Of a DNA stretch of 64,000 nt, positions 46,096 through 58,072 are shown one piece after another. The notes beneath the pieces are model-generated. The model was not told the origin of the DNA and did not search any database. It worked only from the letters and a program-made list of their open reading frames with translations. A program made the translations under genes and the position numbers. Within the stretch, counting starts at the first letter, position 1. Every line of letters starts with the position of its first letter. Source of the stretch: Merluccius polli (Eukaryota > Chordata > Actinopteri > Gadiformes > Merlucciidae). The stretch is from positions 135,001-199,000 of the forward strand of contig JAOPHQ010000590.1 in NCBI GenBank assembly GCA_030340625.1, written 5' to 3'.

Positions 46096-46442
46096 GTGAG
46101 TGTATATTCTGAAGTGGTGGATACTGCACGGCCTGCAGTAATGCTAATATCCACATGCTGTATTGTTAATCAGGGAGAGGAGTATAGACCAGTGACCACA
46201 TTAGCAAACAAGAGACATACTGTACATTTGCTTATCAGTCTTAACGATTGTAGTCTATACAAAAGGGTTATACATGCAGCTCGTCAAAATGCTTTTGCCG
46301 CAAATTAACCCATTGTGTTGAGAGAAAAGGGTATAGACAAAGTTAATGGAGTAAATGGAGTAAATGGAATTAATGTCCAGTTGCTGTAAACTGGTGCTGT
46401 TGTTGTTCGGCTGCTAATGATGGAAGGTGTTACATTAGAGAG

Positions 46443-46444
<2 letters not shown>

Positions 46445-46505
<61 letters not shown>

Positions 46506-46545
46506 CACACATGTATATATATATATATATTATATATATTATATG
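46445..46545. repeat. (AT)n microsatellite
   Basis: About 57 bp of perfect AT (46445-46501), then a second AT-rich patch to 46545. Confidence 0.95.
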
Positions 46546-46948
46546 TATATAACACACACATGTGCAGACACATGTTACGTATGTAAATCACACATTTTAT
46601 TGTATGTTGTATTTTGTATGCATTGTGTTGAATGTGTTGTGTGTGTTGCATGTGTGTGTAAAGTGATTTCAAAACAGCAGAGTGAGCAGATAGAGGCAGA
46701 CAGGTCTTTTCTTGCACAGCTGTGGTGTTTCAGTTAGCCAGCCAACATATCCTGACATGTTGAGGGAGCATGATAACTCACTAATCAAAATTCAAAATAG
46801 CACTTCATGTTTGTCTTCGCGTGTGTGTGTTTGCGTGTGTGTGTTAGCTTGCTTGGTTAGAACGTAACCTCTAAGGCCATTGTCATACAGCCGAGGTGTA
46901 AGAATATCCGATTGAATGGTACAATAGTGTCCTTTGGAGTGGAGATTT

Positions 46949-46983
46949 CTACTTTTCACTACTAGAAAAGTAGTGAAAAGTAG
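46949..46983. repeat. Perfect small palindrome
   Basis: Arms CTACTTTTCACTACT and AGTAGTGAAAAGTAG (15 bp each) with loop AGAAA. Function unknown. Confidence 0.85.
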
Positions 46984-47021
46984 GTACAATATGGATGTTT
47001 CATGATCACATCATCATCATT

Positions 47022-47026
<5 letters not shown>

Positions 47027-47055
<29 letters not shown>

Positions 47056-47073
47056 CACGCATACACACACACA
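47027..47073. repeat. (CA)n microsatellite
   Basis: Interrupted CA array. The surrounding 46550-47600 has no other recognised feature. Confidence 0.9.
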
Positions 47074-47653
47074 CTCTGACAACTTTACACAAATGTGTGC
47101 TCACAGGCAGAAATTCAACAGAAGTTGGGCTCCAGGTAAATCAGACCTGGCAAAACTGGCTCGACCAGTTTCCATCATTTCCAATATCTCAACAAAAGTA
47201 TCTTTCATAATCTCTAATAGGAACATATTGTAAGACTGCAGTGCTAGTGAAACATACTGTATTTCAAAGTCTGTGTATTTCTTGCACATGGTGGTTGGAA
47301 ACAGTTGGAAAGAGTTATTATGCACTTGAAGGGATACACATTGTTTGTATTGGATTAAGCTGACGGGCAACAGCCCATTTCTATGTTCACATGTATTGTC
47401 AGGTAACTTCAGGTTGGACCACATTCATCACAATTGACTGGCATTCACTTGTCGAGCATTCACCAAACAAGATAAACTATTGTTCAATCCCAGAGAGAAA
47501 ATAACAACACAAACATGCTTTGCATCACAACCCATCCTTTGTTATCAATGGTGTAGAGTTTCTCTTGTTGTGCTTTGTTACTCATATTTATACGGTTTGT
47601 CCAAGTTACTACTCGCAGATTTCGGAGGTCAACCGGAATACTTTGTCAGCGCC

Positions 47654-50600
47654 ATGGACAGCTTCAACGAGTTGCTCCATAAGCTACGCGATGTTCACGA
47701 ACGGGAGTTGGAAGGTAAGGTGCAATACATTAAGCAGACTGTGGAGTGTGTAAAAACCAGCTATCGCCACATACACTCAGGGAGAGAGCCTCTGTCATGT
47801 CAGCTGCAACATCTGCTTGTATTGAACTCTCCAATGAACTGGCTGCAAACAACTACCCGTGTCCTGTGTCGGAGGAGCCCAGCAAAGCCACTTAGGTGGC
47901 GTGTGCCGCACGCTGGGGGGCCATGTGGGGCCTCTCCGACCTGGAAGGGACACAGAAAGGCTGCCCAGAGATGCACTGGAGCCACCAGCCACCTCCCAGC
48001 ACCAGCCCTTTTCCCAGACGGCAGCGATGGTCACTGGTGGTGCCCAGTGAAGGATGGGGGGGCAGCGCACCAACCGCCATGAGCAACACCAGGCCTCTTG
48101 TCTCTTGGATGGAGGGGGAGGGGGCATAGACATAATATACGTAGACGCCTCATGACGTGCTGGAACGTAATCCAGCGTCGCCGCCATATTGGTTGGGTCT
48201 CCTCACTCTAGTCTAGCATCGGAGTCAACGGAGAGCAAGCTATGCCAGTATTTTGTGCAGCTTACGGTTGCAATAACCGGCAGTATTGACACCAGATCAA
48301 GTAAGATTGAACAATAATTTAGGTTATTTTAATTTATTTTATTTTACTTTATTTTAGCGTCCTGTATCATAACTAAATCTCTGCCGTTTGTAACAAACCA
48401 AACCGTGTGAAAATCCGGTAAAAATGTGGGGAGTTATGATTATTGTAGTTGGGGATACACCTTCCTCAGTAGAAATAAATGCACTGGGGGCGCACTGGGG
48501 ACCCATCCAAGATGGCGGCCGCGCTGATACATCAGCTCCAACAGGCAGCGTCAGTCTATGAGGCGTCTACGTATATTATGTCTATGGGAGGGAGGGTGGC
48601 TGGTCATACTGGGGAGGTGTGGGGGCAAATATATAGGGGGGGCGGGCACTGGGGATTCTCCCCAGCCTGTGTGTGGTTGATGGCTGGTTTAAGCATCCTC
48701 ACCTGGCCCGAGTCAGACTGATTAGATCTAGGGCTGGGTGAGGCTGCACACCTGTGGTGCATGGGCAATCAAAGCACACAGAATAAACCAGCTATCACCA
48801 CACACATTCAGGGAGAGAGCCTCTGTCATGTCAGCCTGTAACATCTGCTATGGCTTGTACCATCTTACCAAACTGGCTTTATACAATAACTACCTGTGTC
48901 CTGTGTCAGAGGAGCCCAGCCAAGTCACTTATGGTGCTTTTCCACTGCATGGTATTGGCTTGACTCGACTCTACTTTACTCACTTGGATTGGTTTTCCAT
49001 TAGCAAAAATTGTGGGACAATACTGCTGCTTTCAATGACAAGACATGGTCGTCTCCTCCCCTGCCCTGGCAGGCGGGAGAAGAAATCCACCACCACCATC
49101 TGCGCCACTGGTCTATGGATCACCTTGAGCTTAAACGGCTCTAAAGCGAGATACCAACGGGTGATCCGCGTATTGGTGTCCTTCATGCGATGGAGCCACT
49201 GAAGCAAAGCAGCGAGCACCAGATGGTCCACGCCCTTCACCTCCTGGGACAAAACGGCACCCAGCCCCCTGTTTGAAACATCGGTCTGCAAGACAAAAGG
49301 AAGCTTAAACTTAGATGTATATAAGAGCGGCTCCCAACAGAAAGCCTTTTTAACCCTCTGTAATGCCATCTGACACTGCTTGGTCCACTGCCAGTCATGG
49401 GACTTTTTCAGCTCAGAAAAGGTGGGATGAACTACGTATAGTAGCCGGCCAGTCCTAGGAATGCCCTCACCTTCTTTTTGGTCTCAGGCTATGGACAGGC
49501 TGCGATAGCCTCTGTCTTCTCCACCTGCGGGCGCACCTCAGCTGCCTAAGTGGTACCCTAAATACCGTACTAGACCAGCCACTGTGTGACTCTTCTATTA
49601 CCCCCATTTCCAGAATAGCCTTTAATTCTTCCTTAACAATTTTGCATTTGTGTTCAGGTAGCCTATATGGATGTGACCTAACCATCACCCCTGGGGATGT
49701 TTCAATGTGGTGGTTAATAAGCGATGTGCGTCCCGGTATGGGAGAGAAGGCGTCAGCAAAGCCCTGCTGCAACTCAGCAACCTCAGCTCTCTGATGAGGA
49801 GAAAGGTATCTATCACAGCGGACAGGGGTAAATTGTTTCAATTTTATAACCTCGACCCCAGCTAATCCTCCTGGATTACCAATGTCACCAGCAAGACCGG
49901 GTGCACCTCATTCAACATTTTTCAGAGATTGAGGTGTGTGCCCCCCCTGTCAGAACGTACAACCTCGTAGTCAACATCCCCGACTGGTCGTGTGACCACA
50001 AACGGTCCTTGCCACTTGGCGAGTAATTTTGAGCTGGATGTGGGAAGCAATACAAGTACTTTATCTCCCAGTGCCAATTGTCTCAGTACCTCTATTATAT
50101 AGCCACTGCTGTCATTCCTGGGCCTGAAACAAATTCTCCTGTGAAAACTGCCCCAGTGCATGGAGTTTTGCTCTCAGGTTCATAAAGTATTGAATCCAAT
50201 TTTTACTGGCATTTGGACCCTCCTCTCAGTTGTCTTTAATTAGTTCCAATACATCCCTAGGCCACCTACTGATCAACATTTCAAATGGGGAAAACCGTGG
50301 GAAGGCCTGAGGAACCTCCCGCCCTGTGAAGAATAGAGGGTCGAGCCATTTATCCCAAATCCTGACTATCCTGATGCACTAACTTGCCTGCATGGACTTT
50401 AACGTCCTTGGTCCTCAGCCAGCATAAGAAGAGTTCCTTTATTAATCCCACATTGGAGAAATTCTTTTTAATCCCACATTGGGGATTGGAAGCGTCTATG
50501 TGACAGTGGCACATCACCCACTCCAAGGAGGACAGCCCCCGAGGAAGCAGTCCAGAGTCACCTGCTCCACCACCTGCTGGCTGGTCCGCTCCTCCAGACA

Positions 50601-52560
50601 CAACCACCACCCCGCGGCATCTAGAAGTTAGTGCATGTAGGTGAAGGTGTGCTGGTGGCCGCCAGCAGGCCGTGCGCCGTGAACAGTGTGTCGCTGTAGA
50701 GCAGAGGTAGCAGGCGCACTCCCTGGGGCCACCACCATACCTCTGCCATCCCCTCAAAGACCTCAAGAAACTCCTTCACGTCATCTGTCTGCCCCATCTT
50801 GGGCAGCATGATGTGGAGTGGTCAGGGAGAGGCCTCCCTGATACGGTCCTGCAGCCCTGGGCCGTTAACCCAGCGGCAAGGCATACCGCTGAACCAAGTC
50901 CTGGAGAACCACTCACCCCTCTGCGTGATCGGTAGCCAGATCCAGCCCTTTTCCACAAGTTTACAAGAATTGCAAGTGCATTTGTCAGTAGAAAGTAAAA
51001 CAACAATATATCACTGTCGGAAAAGCAAGTTTCTAGGTCCACCATAATTGCTAGGTTTAGCTATCTCTTCTGGTATACAGCATGGATAGCTAGGGTAATA
51101 TGCTATATGATGATAAGTACTATTTAATTGCCAGGACATATGAACACATACAATAAGTGCATAAGTGCCTTTTTTTTCCTTCTTTTTTTTGTTGGGGGGG
51201 GTGGGGTGGGAGGAGAGGATGACAGTGGCAAGGACCTTGTTCCACCATTGCGGCACCTAGACAGAGAAGAGTTGTGACTAAGCTGAATGACATTTATGAT
51301 CTCTTAGCAATAGCAATATCAGTCGGCCAGCTGAGGTAGTTGAACCATCATGATCTGAATGCTGGACCCAGTCTCACTGTGGGAGAGCACACAACAACCA
51401 TGAGTATATATAGACAAGCTCACCACCCACAGCCTCATCAGTCCCCGCGATTGAGCTGCTCCACCCCACTGTCAGCAGCCAACGCTAAGCCACGCCCCTG
51501 TCACACCACAGATACGCACTGTGACTTTCCTTTTTTAAAAATTAACTGTTCGAATATTAGTTTTTAAAACCTAACGATTATTAAAATATTGAATAAACAT
51601 TAAGTTTTTGGGCCAGCTCTAGTGCGTAGCAAGTTTGTGATTTGGCGAGTGAGAGAGAGCGAGAGGCAGAGAATGACTGTGAATATGAGCGGAGCAGAGA
51701 TAATAGTTGCCTGGATGTAACTCCAGTTCTATGAATACTTGCATAGCCGGTTAGCAGGGAAATTGACAGTTTAGCAGTAAATGTACAGTGCAGGTTACAG
51801 TTTGTCAGTGAATGAAGGCAGGACACCTCCATTGTACCTGTGTGTGTCCTGTGTCGCGTTGAAGATGTCATGGCAGTATCATGCGGCATCGCTATGAATC
51901 CTGCCTACACTGAGGGGGTACTATTTGGTTGAGTTGAGTCGAGCCGATACCATGCAGTGGAAAAGCGCCATTAGGTGGCGTGTGGCAGGGTCAACTGCCA
52001 CACAGACATTGTAAGGTGTACTGCCAATATAAAATAAAAGAGTTTTCTTATAAGGTCAGGTCCTGTATGTAACACCATCAGTGTCTAGTAAGGAAAGCTT
52101 GTATACTTCACAAAATAAATAAACTAATTACAAATATCCCATCTGATAATCAGTCCTCAAACTAAATAATACAAACATTGTGTAGCATTGTGTACAACAA
52201 TTTGCTGTTAGATTTTTAACTGCCAGATTTAAGCGGGCTGGCACTCAGGCTATCCAATCACATTTTTGGGGTGCATGTGCCCCAATGTGCATTGGGGCAT
52301 AACCCCCCCACCACCACTCAGGACACGCCACTGCCCATCATACATATAACTAATATGTCAGCCAGGACTAATTCTCTGCATCGGTTAAGTAGCTAATGGT
52401 TGGATTTGCTCTTGACATGTTTAGGCTGGCAGCTGAGAGTCCAGGAGCTGTCCAATAAGAAGGGTTGGTAAGTATGTTCCAATAGGGTGGGTTTTTGGAC
52501 TGGCCGTATCAATATAGTTAGTATAGAGTTTTATTTAGTTTATTAGTTATTTAGTTTATT

Positions 52561-52650
<90 letters not shown>

Positions 52651-53537
52651 TATAGTGACATAAAGAGAATGGAGGAGCTGTTCAACAGAAACCAGCAGAT
52701 GAAAGAGCAGCAGAGGATACTTACAGAAAACATTAAGACACTGGAAAACAGGTACTTATACATTATATGGCTTAATTTCAAGCTGTTTTAGTGCTTTTCT
52801 GTGTATGTGCATGTTTGCCTTAATATGGACAGGAACATTGGACCCATTTGTAAATGTTGATAAACATTGCTTTGGGTTCACTCAGTGAGTGGGGTGAGTA
52901 GGGATTTGCATGTTAAATACTTGAAAACTTCATAGACCTTAATGTAATGACTGGATCACACTGTCAGCAACATAGTTGTATGCCCCTTGGTCATTCTTTG
53001 GGTGGGGTTTGTAGCATACAAAGATTGAATTAAATGAATTGTTAATTGAGGTTGATTGATATACACTTAGGTGGTTGTGTGTGCTGTCCTATACAGGCTG
53101 AGGGCAGGGCTGTGTGATCGCTGCACCGTCACACAGGATGTGGCCAAGAGAAAACAACAAGAATATGAGTCCTCGCAGATACAAAGTCTACATCAGTTCT
53201 CCCTATTGGGTAGTATATCTATCTATTTGTGTGTGTATGTGTGTGTGTGTGTGTGTGTGTGATGTGTGGATAGCTGGATACTGATCATCATGTTTGTTGT
53301 GCATTGCAGTGGGTGAGATGAACAGCCTAAAGAAGGAGAACAGAAGGCTGAGGGACGAGCTTGTGAATCAGAGGAAAGCTATGGAGTGAGTTCTCCAGTA
53401 TTCACGTGATTCATTTTTTTAGATAGCAAAATACAACCAGCTCTTCCGATATATACACAGATATCATGATATATTAAAACTGTATTGACTTATTCATCAT
53501 TGTGGTGTGTGTGTCTGTGTGTGCATGCATGTGTGTC

Positions 53538-53590
<53 letters not shown>

Positions 53591-54263
53591 ATATGTATAT
53601 TGAACCTCAGAAGCAACCACCTTTCCAACATTACTGCCCCAGAGGTCAAACCACCCAGATCTTCTGACCATTCACCATCTGCTGTTCCAGTCTCTCTTAC
53701 TACCACAGTTGCTAGCAATACTTCCAAGCTGCCAGATGGTGGTGACGTTGCAGTGAAAACGGAGGCAGACCAGAAATTAGAGGGTGCGAGAAGGAAGAAA
53801 GCATATTCTCTGAAGCAAAGAGTCCAATGTCGTTCTTTTAGCTAACTGTTTATTGTTGTGTCTGTCTTTTGCTTTACCTACCAGAAAGTCACACGCAACT
53901 AGGTGCATCAAGTAGAAGGCACTTTGTAAGTATTCCTATATTCTATAGGTGCATCTCAAGTCATTTGACATTTCCTCAAACCTCGCTTGAACCGGAAGTC
54001 GTTCGGGTCCGTTTTGAATGACGTCCCAAAACTCTTTATTTCTGCTCCGAGGAGCGAGGAATCGAGAGCGAAGATACACGAGAGCAACCTTCCTGTAACT
54101 TTCCACAAATGAACGCCATGTTGTTTATAACTCCGCTCCTAACATCTGGCAAATTTGAACTAGGTGGCAGCGAAACAGCACAAGTGCCCGTTATTTTATG
54201 CTTCTTAGTATAATAATAATAATAATAATAATAATAGTAATAATAATAATAACAATAACAATA

Positions 54264-54352
<89 letters not shown>

Positions 54353-55069
54353 TATATATATAGCACTTTTCAAAGCGAAGTACTTTCCATAAAAATAGGA
54401 AGAGTAACAGTTACAATAAAATCCCAACAGGGAAAGCAAGCAACAAGTAATGAATAGAAGAGGCAAAAAGATAAATGTGTCTAATCGGAGTCATGATGAG
54501 GGCTGTCAGTGTGAATTTAATGGGTAGGCCTACAGACCATAGACTGTAGGTACAGGCGCTGGCAGCAGATCAGCTGTATCGCTTCACATGACACTTCAGA
54601 GGAAAGGACGTCTCATTTCTCTAAAAACATTTCCTCGTTTCCTCACTCCTCGCATGGTTTCTCCATGAATTCTGGGTGGGCGGGACTAAGACGTAAGGAA
54701 AGGACGCAAGTGAGGGAAACGTGAATGCAGTTTAAGAGACTTGAGATGCAACTTATGTAACTTTTTCTCGGCCACCACCATTTTGTTAAAACTTTGAATT
54801 ATGTAGGCCTATAACATTAATAAGGATTAACCACTACCAGGTCAAATGTTTTCCTAATCAACACAGAGCGATCTCTGTGGGTGGATGTGTATTATACCGT
54901 GGTTACCGGTAACACCGTAGTTCAAAAAAAAAAGAAAAAGGAAAATCTGAAAAATTTCTATTATTTAGAAATTTCTATTTATTAATCATTGTACAAATAA
55001 ATGTATCAATAATGTCCCCTTTGCCTCCTTGACTGGGACCGCTTAAGCTATTGCAACACTTTTTGACAC

Positions 55070-55121
<52 letters not shown>

Positions 55122-55122
55122 C

Positions 55123-55157
<35 letters not shown>

Positions 55158-57776
55158 TAATAATAATAATAATAGCAAAATTGGTGTGAATAAAATCCCA
55201 ACGGTAGCGCATCCAACAATGTGTAACACCAGTAACATCGGTAACTGCTACAACAGTTATTCTGCAATGTCAGCCTATAGGCTAAGGCTTTAGCCTACAA
55301 TCTATTCATAATTCTTCCTCTCTCACTCAGGAGTCTTACAAGCCACTTGCTATGACATCCCTCGTTCATTCCCCCCGGATAACAGCAGAAAGCAGAAATG
55401 CTGGAGATAAGAGGTAACAAGAAGCCTATACCAATGCAATAGACAGACAAACCTAAACATATACTCATACACTCTCTCTCTCTCTCTCTCTCTCTCTCAT
55501 GTCAAAGACTACAGAGCGCTGAAGGACAGCACTCGCCAACCTCTAACCCTTCCCATCACGTAATGCTCCTCAAGAACATCCCAGTTTCTCTGTCGTCCAC
55601 ATCCTCCTCTTCCTCAGTTGCCAGTGGAGAAATGGCCGCCAGCAGGCACGTGCTCCACACCCCCATGCCTTGCCGTCCTTGCCCAATCAAAAGCGGTCCC
55701 CACTCCTTCCCCTGGTCTGTCTCCGAACACTCCGACTGGGCCTCTCTCACCACTGCCCATGGCCTGGGAGTACAGCTCAACCCCCTCAAGTCAAACCCTT
55801 TCCTTTTCACTAACCTCAGCCCCACTAGCCAGCAGGCTAGCCCGTGCATCCAGGGCTGCCAGCCAAGGCAGCAAGTGGAAGTCAGGAGTGCCTGGCCCAA
55901 GCACAGTGCAGTGTCTGAGCCCCTTGCCAAAGAGCCCACCAGGCTGTTCCGGGTAAGGAGTCTGTCAGAATTGGGAGACAGTCAGGCTATTGCCATGGAG
56001 AGGAAGAAGATGGCACCGATCCAGTGGAGGAGCACTGGGACATCCCAACCCCAGAGGGTGTTCGATGTGGGACAAGCAGAGGGGAACGACAGGCCCTTGG
56101 ATCTGTCAGAACGAGGAAGGTCCAAATCCAACGGATCAGCAAACAGTGAGCAGTCTGTATTCTCGCAAGGGGCAGAGGGAGAAGAGAAAGGCTTTGAAAG
56201 CAGGGCAAACCCATCACCTCATGGCCCACCTTCATCCTCCTCACCTGTGGTTCCAACGATGCCCTCGTCACCCCCCTCTGGTCAAGCACAGGAGCTCCAG
56301 AAGTCCAGTGATCATAGTAACACGGTTAATATAATGTTCCTTAAACCACGCACAACTATTGCACATCTCAGCATTCAAAACCCCCATAAATACAAAGCAG
56401 TAATATGGTTGTCATGTGTTTTCCGGTCAAAGGAAGAAGAACAGGGTCAGAGAGAGGAGAAGAACAACATAAAAGGAGACCAAACTAACAAAGAAGAGAT
56501 CCAAGTTGTAACCATCTCACTGCAACCAGGTACAGAGTGTTAATATCACTGTGTCCATGAGCTTATGTGTCTTCCTTTGTATTTGCCAATGTGTGGTTTA
56601 GAGTCCCTGCATGTCTGTGTGTTCATGCATGTTTTCATGTGTGCCACTGCATAAACTTGAGCACATTTTTATACACTGGCACTTATGTCAATTATGGCAC
56701 CCATTGCACTACTAACCATCCCTAGAAAGAGGGATCCCTCACTCTATGTTCCTTCAAGGTTTCTTCCTTGATCATTTTTTCTTTCCATTTCGGGGCTAGG
56801 GTTAGGGGGCGTCAAAAATAAATGGCCTGTAAAGCCACTTAAGACTGTAACTGTGTGCTATACAAATGAAATTAACTTGACTTGACTGGACACTTTTGTT
56901 TTTTGAATAGTAGTGCTGCTGGGAACACTGAATTCAGCACTGCATAAACAAGGAACTTTGTTGGCAAATGGCAAGGTAGAGTGAGGTTACAATTATGTAT
57001 ACCTTCCTAACATTATCCATCTTAATCCTAAGTAATCCCAATATCTATACTAATTGCATAAGACTGCTTTAGCATTATTTACTTTTACAATGTAATATAT
57101 TTCGTTATTTGTCACTTTAGTGAAACTTTAGCTCCTGTCTCTCAATTTCACAATATGATGCTTTATGTATGAAGCTTAATAGCTCACCATCGAGGTACCA
57201 CACATGAACAGAGTCTGGACTGGACATTATTTCCACACAGTGGAGGCAGTTCTAGACGCTGTTCATTCGTGGACGGATGGGTAGGGATGGATAAGAAGAG
57301 ACATGACGGTGGTGGGCGCAGATTGATGCGAGCATCCGAAGAGAGCCAGTGGAGTGAGATATAGAGTGGCATGACATGTGCACACTTAGTTAATGACTTG
57401 AACACCAAACCATGGCTTTGATCTGAAAGCACATGACATCATCCTCAAGACATTAGTTAATTTGCTAAATAATGTATTGTATTGACTACCATGCAGCAGC
57501 TGAAACAAGTGGATCAAGGCAGCAGTTCAGAGGAGCAGGACGAAGAGGGCATCAGTGTGACTGGAGAAGACAACAGCCTAGCTTCCAAGAGGACCAGGTC
57601 CTCCACTGACAAACACAGCAGCACGGAGTTGGACATGGATGGTAGGTGGCACATACATACACACATACATACATACATATACACACACATAATATACACA
57701 TAATATCTTTCTTCCTACTCCAGACTTGCCACAGAAGAGGCTTAAGATTCGAGTGGGCTTTCAAGACAAAAGATAA
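47654..57776 (+). CDS. rbbp8nl: RBBP8 N-terminal-like protein (CtIP family), 13 coding exons, 620 aa
   Basis: Coding exons: 47654-47714, 52425-52467, 52656-52751, 53097-53209, 53310-53385, 53611-53783, 53885-53925, 55331-55413, 55508-56324, 56433-56529, 56911-56975, 57497-57641, 57724-57776. All have AG/GT borders and the phases join to 621 codons including TAA. The start ATG sits in GCGCCATGG. The N-terminus (MDSFNELLHKLRDVHERELEG to about residue 129) is the CtIP-type coiled coil, with RLRAGLCDRCTVTQ (CxxC 73-76). RPLDLSE at 424-430 is a CtBP-binding PxDLS motif. The C-terminus (KRLKIRVGFQDKR) lacks the Sae2-like domain of CtIP, so I assign RBBP8NL, not RBBP8. RBBP8NL itself is poorly characterised; a co-repressor link is inferred from PLDLS. 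The exon 6 donor (GTGCGA) and exon 12 acceptor (two adjacent CAG) are the least certain borders. Confidence 0.92.
47756..47980 (+). repeat. Intronic repeat E, copy 1
   Basis: Matches 48789-48931 and continues at 51974 (CAGGGAGAGAGCCTCTGTCA, CCACTTAGGTGGCGTGTG). It shows the uninterrupted site CCACTTAGGTGG. Confidence 0.85.
48125..48586 (+). mobile_element. P-like MITE carrying a THAP exon start
   Basis: Inverted repeats of about 30 bp (CATAGACATAATATACGTAG...) at 48125-48157 and 48554-48586. The 8-bp flanks GGAGGGGG / GGAGGGAG match at 7 of 8. ATG at 48242 gives MPVFCAAYGCNNRQY, the usual start of a THAP zinc finger, then a stop. An 8-bp duplication and a THAP exon fit the P-element superfamily. 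Confidence 0.75.
48789..48931 (+). repeat. Intronic repeat E, copy 2
   Basis: Direct copy of 47756-47895, interrupted after TCACTTA by the 48932-51970 element and resuming GGTGGCGTGTG at 51974. Confidence 0.85.
48932..51970. mobile_element. PIF/Harbinger-type MITE hosting an LTR fragment
   Basis: Termini TGGTGCTTTTCCACTGCATG and TGGCGCTTTTCCACTGCATG (reverse complement of 51951-51970). TTA is duplicated at 48929-48931 and 51971-51973. Repeat E copy 1 preserves the empty site CACTTAGGTGG. A 3-bp TTA duplication fits PIF/Harbinger. Most of its length is a Gmr1-type LTR element fragment. 51000-51900 holds unassigned AT-rich sequence. Confidence 0.85.
48980..50810 (-). pseudogene. Gmr1-like LTR retrotransposon fragment (gag, integrase, RT, RNase H order)
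   Basis: On the - strand, gag-like sequence (LPKMGQTDDVKEFLEVFE) lies at about 50810-50750. The integrase C-terminal region (GDKVLVLLPTSSSKLLAKWQ, GPFVVTRPVGDVDYEVV) lies at 50161-49922. The RT N-terminus (HQRAEVAELQQGFADAFS, IVKEELKAILEMGVIEESHS) follows at 49841-49550, and RNase H (LPFVLQTDVSNRGLGAVLSQ, DTNTRITRWYLALEPF) at 49369-49010. Integrase before RT is the order reported for Gmr1-like elements, unlike normal Ty3/Gypsy. The RT palm is largely deleted and frames are broken. LTRs were not found. Confidence 0.75.
52565..52649. repeat. (GT)42 tract at the exon 3 acceptor of rbbp8nl
   Basis: About 85 bp of perfect GT ending 6 bp before the exon 3 start at 52656. Only ATATAG separates them, so the GT array occupies the usual polypyrimidine-tract position. 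Confidence 0.95.
53229..53262. repeat. (GT)n tract in rbbp8nl intron 4
   Basis: Short GT array about 20 bp downstream of the exon 4 donor. Confidence 0.92.
53537..53589. repeat. (GT)26 tract upstream of rbbp8nl exon 6
   Basis: Perfect GT array ending about 21 bp before the exon 6 acceptor (53610). Confidence 0.95.
53949..54753. mobile_element. MITE in rbbp8nl intron 7
   Basis: GGTGCATCTCAAGTC at 53948-53962 and the reverse complement GTTGCATCTCAAGTCTCT at 54736-54753. The subterminal TTTCCTC-rich sequence also pairs. A target duplication is unclear. An (AAT)n/(AT)n segment followed by an L2-like 3' end (54205-54440) is inserted within it. Confidence 0.7.
54205..54440 (-). mobile_element. 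L2 3'-end fragment with (AAT)n and (AT)n
   Basis: (AAT)n at 54207-54262 and (AT)n at 54266-54359 are followed by TATATAGCACTTTTCAAAGC. This matches the 3' end of the L2 at 59237 (TATATAGCGCTTTTCTAAGT). It is very short and 5' truncated. Confidence 0.7.
55072..55173. repeat. (AAT)n microsatellite in rbbp8nl intron 7
   Basis: About 100 bp of AAT with a few substitutions. 55469-55499 is a (CT)n array in intron 8. Confidence 0.95.
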
Positions 57777-58066
57777 CAGCGACGTTCAAGGTACATAATG
57801 GAACACTTCACAAAATAAATCCATACTTTGTTGTAAGACAGCCAATTACTTACATTTCTGCTTGCTGCCAATTAAATGACGAAATATATTTGGTGTCTGT
57901 AATGTAATCTTTTAATATAGTATTCCTTTCCACAGCCATCCATGAAATAATCTGATCCAGCATTTCAATTCTTTACGACACTACAGAACAAATGATTGTT
58001 TATTATTAGAATTGAATTACCTGCACATGTACTGTTATTCCTATTTTATTCTATTGTTGTCAATCA

Positions 58067-58072
58067 AATAAA
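58067..58072 (+). terminator. rbbp8nl: Candidate polyadenylation signal of rbbp8nl
   Basis: AATAAA 290 bp downstream of the TAA stop, in AT-rich 3' UTR-like sequence (57777-58090). It is the first canonical hexamer I see after the stop. Confidence 0.65.

Noticed and set aside
47480..48082. 200-codon frame including MDSFNELLHKL as a single-exon gene
   Set aside because: Only the first 20 codons belong to rbbp8nl; reading past the GTAAGG donor enters intronic repeats.
50866..50910. tRNA-like stretch with GGTTCAGCGG on the - strand
   Set aside because: No cloverleaf can be folded by eye and the arms do not pair.
53507..53845. Exon 6 frame read through to TAGCTAA as the end of rbbp8nl
   Set aside because: The upstream part is a Cys-Val microsatellite, and later exons join in phase if the exon ends at 53783; kept only as a possible alternative end.
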